This document shows, piece by piece, positions 63,056-64,000 of a stretch of DNA of 64,000 nucleotides. Position 1 is the stretch's first letter; each line of letters opens with the position of its first letter. This DNA is from Terripilifer sp031921685 (GTDB taxonomy: Bacteria > Pseudomonadota > Alphaproteobacteria > Rhizobiales > Beijerinckiaceae). The notes below the pieces were generated by a model. It was not told the origin of the DNA and made no database searches. It saw nothing but the letters and a program-made list of their open reading frames with translations. The stretch covers positions 1,550,001 to 1,614,000 of the forward strand of contig NZ_JAPDHU010000002.1 of NCBI RefSeq assembly GCF_031921685.1, read 5' to 3'. A program made the translations under genes and the position numbers.

Positions 63056-64000
63056 ATGCCCAAGGCCCGACTATCGAAGCGGGTTGCCGACAGCGCCCAA
63101 ACAGCCGCTACCGAGTACATAATCACAGACACGGAACTTCCAGGTTTTGGGCTTCGCGTCAGGCCCTCCGGTCATAAGTCCTGGATTGTTGCCTATCGCG
63201 CACCTCCCGGGGGCCGCACTGCACCTAAGCGTAAAATGGTGCTTGGCGTCGACACCGCCATCACCGCGGATGAGGCACGCCGGCGCGCGAAGCAAATCCT
63301 CGCATCCGTGCGCTTGGGAAGCGACCCGGCGAAAGCAAGAGACGAAGCCCGCGCAATGCCAACCTTCGGCGAGTTTGCGGAGCAGTTCATAACCGACGTC
63401 TGCGCCCCGCCCCATTCGCTGCTCAAGCCATCAACAGCCAGGCTTTACACCGACAACCTTCGACGCCTGGCAATTCCCCAGCTTGGAAAGCTGAAGATCG
63501 ACGCCATCACCCGCGGCGACGTCTCGCGTATGCATAGGAAGATCGGCGCCTCACACCCGACCAGCGCGAACAATGTCCTGGTGACGATCGCGGCCATGTA
63601 CAAGCAGGCCGTTGTCGAAGGGCTAGTACCAGAAGGAACGAACCCAGCCCGCGGCGTCGAGCGATATAAGACCAAGGCGAAAGAGCGATTCCTCACCACC
63701 GTGGAGCTCGCGCGACTTGGCGAGGCCATCCGCACGGCCGAGACTGCCGGCCTGCCTTGGGCGCTCAACGATCTCAAGGACCCGACCAAAGCCAAACACC
63801 GCCCCAAGCAGTTCGAGAATACGATCGTCGTCGTGCCACGCGACGTCACCGCCGCGCTCCGACTGCTGATATTCACCGGCTGCCGAAAAATGGAAATCCT
63901 AGGCCTGCGGTGGAGCGAGGTCGATTTCGAGCGCGGGATATTGCTTCTTGCTGAGACCAAAACCGGTCGACGCACCGTAGTGCTCAATGCGCCGGCGCTG
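63056..64000 (+). CDS. Tyrosine-type (P4-like) integrase, 3' end cut by window edge
   Basis: Site-specific recombinase; 315 codons are visible and the frame is open to the last base. The N-terminal DUF4102-like arm-binding region has TDTELPGFGLRVRPSGHKSW and RKMVLGVDTAITADEARRRA. A core-binding domain follows (about residues 115-205), and the catalytic domain begins with the first active-site arginine in TGCRKMEILGLRW. The remaining catalytic residues lie outside the window. It points away from the tRNA-Gly fragment, so the element extends to the right. Confidence 0.93.
   Translation, partial: MPKARLSKRVADSAQTAATEYIITDTELPGFGLRVRPSGHKSWIVAYRAPPGGRTAPKRKMVLGVDTAITADEARRRAKQILASVRLGSDPAKARDEARAMPTFGEFAEQFITDVCAPPHSLLKPSTARLYTDNLRRLAIPQLGKLKIDAITRGDVSRMHRKIGASHPTSANNVLVTIAAMYKQAVVEGLVPEGTNPARGVERYKTKAKERFLTTVELARLGEAIRTAETAGLPWALNDLKDPTKAKHRPKQFENTIVVVPRDVTAALRLLIFTGCRKMEILGLRWSEVDFERGILLLAETKTGRRTVVLNAPAL

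Overview
The window reads as chromosome from an alphaproteobacterium, most likely of the order Hyphomicrobiales (Rhizobiales). The grounds are the high GC content, the alphaproteobacterial form of the ribosomal superoperon, an ATP12 chaperone gene next to pccB, rluC and crcB, and a copy of an intergenic repeat I recognise from that order. The genus cannot be fixed from what is visible.

Layout. (1) 1-11,567 carries pccB (cut by the window edge), an ATP12 chaperone, rluC, crcB, rarA and a Do-like protease. This backbone resembles one I recall downstream of rplQ in Rhizobiales. It is interspersed with a carboxymuconolactone decarboxylase-family gene, a LysR/DODA-dioxygenase/DoxX module, an orphan ParA, an ankyrin-repeat protein and an acetyltransferase. 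(2) 11,633-43,140 is an almost unbroken minus-strand block holding the translation and transcription machinery. In transcription order it runs secE-nusG-rplK-rplA-rplJ-rplL-rpoB-rpoC, then rpsL-rpsG-fusA-tuf-rpsJ, then the S10/spc/alpha genes through secY, adk, rpsM, rpsK, rpoA and rplQ. Terminators or RNA hairpins lie after rplQ, after rpoC, between rplA and rplJ and between rplL and rpoB. (3) 43,312-49,817 is a mixed segment between secE and tRNA-Trp: an aldolase/ketopantoate-reductase-like pair, a CPA1 antiporter and several small secreted proteins. (4) 49,875-52,768 holds tRNA-Trp, a homologue of eukaryotic sphingolipid delta-4 desaturases, a YbjQ-family protein and a second, virtually identical tuf gene. 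(5) 52,942-60,457 is a metabolic accessory region. It has an iron-dependent alcohol dehydrogenase divergent from a GntR/FCD regulator, a MetE-family zinc methyl/alkyltransferase, an SDR without its catalytic tyrosine, a glutathionyl-hydroquinone reductase, and an acyl-CoA ligase translationally coupled to a creatininase-family amidohydrolase. (6) 60,465-64,000 has small lipoproteins, an AT-richer SAM methyltransferase, and a mobile-element border made of a 46-bp copy of a tRNA-Gly 3' half beside a tyrosine integrase that runs off the window.

Most of the window is housekeeping. The parts most worth a second look are the desaturase, the unassigned catabolic cluster with a predicted autoregulatory operator, and the tRNA-Gly attachment-site fragment with its integrase. 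I found no CRISPR array, no rRNA gene and no recognisable defence system. No undescribed system is proven here; the 52.9-60.5 kb cluster is the best candidate for unassigned biochemistry.
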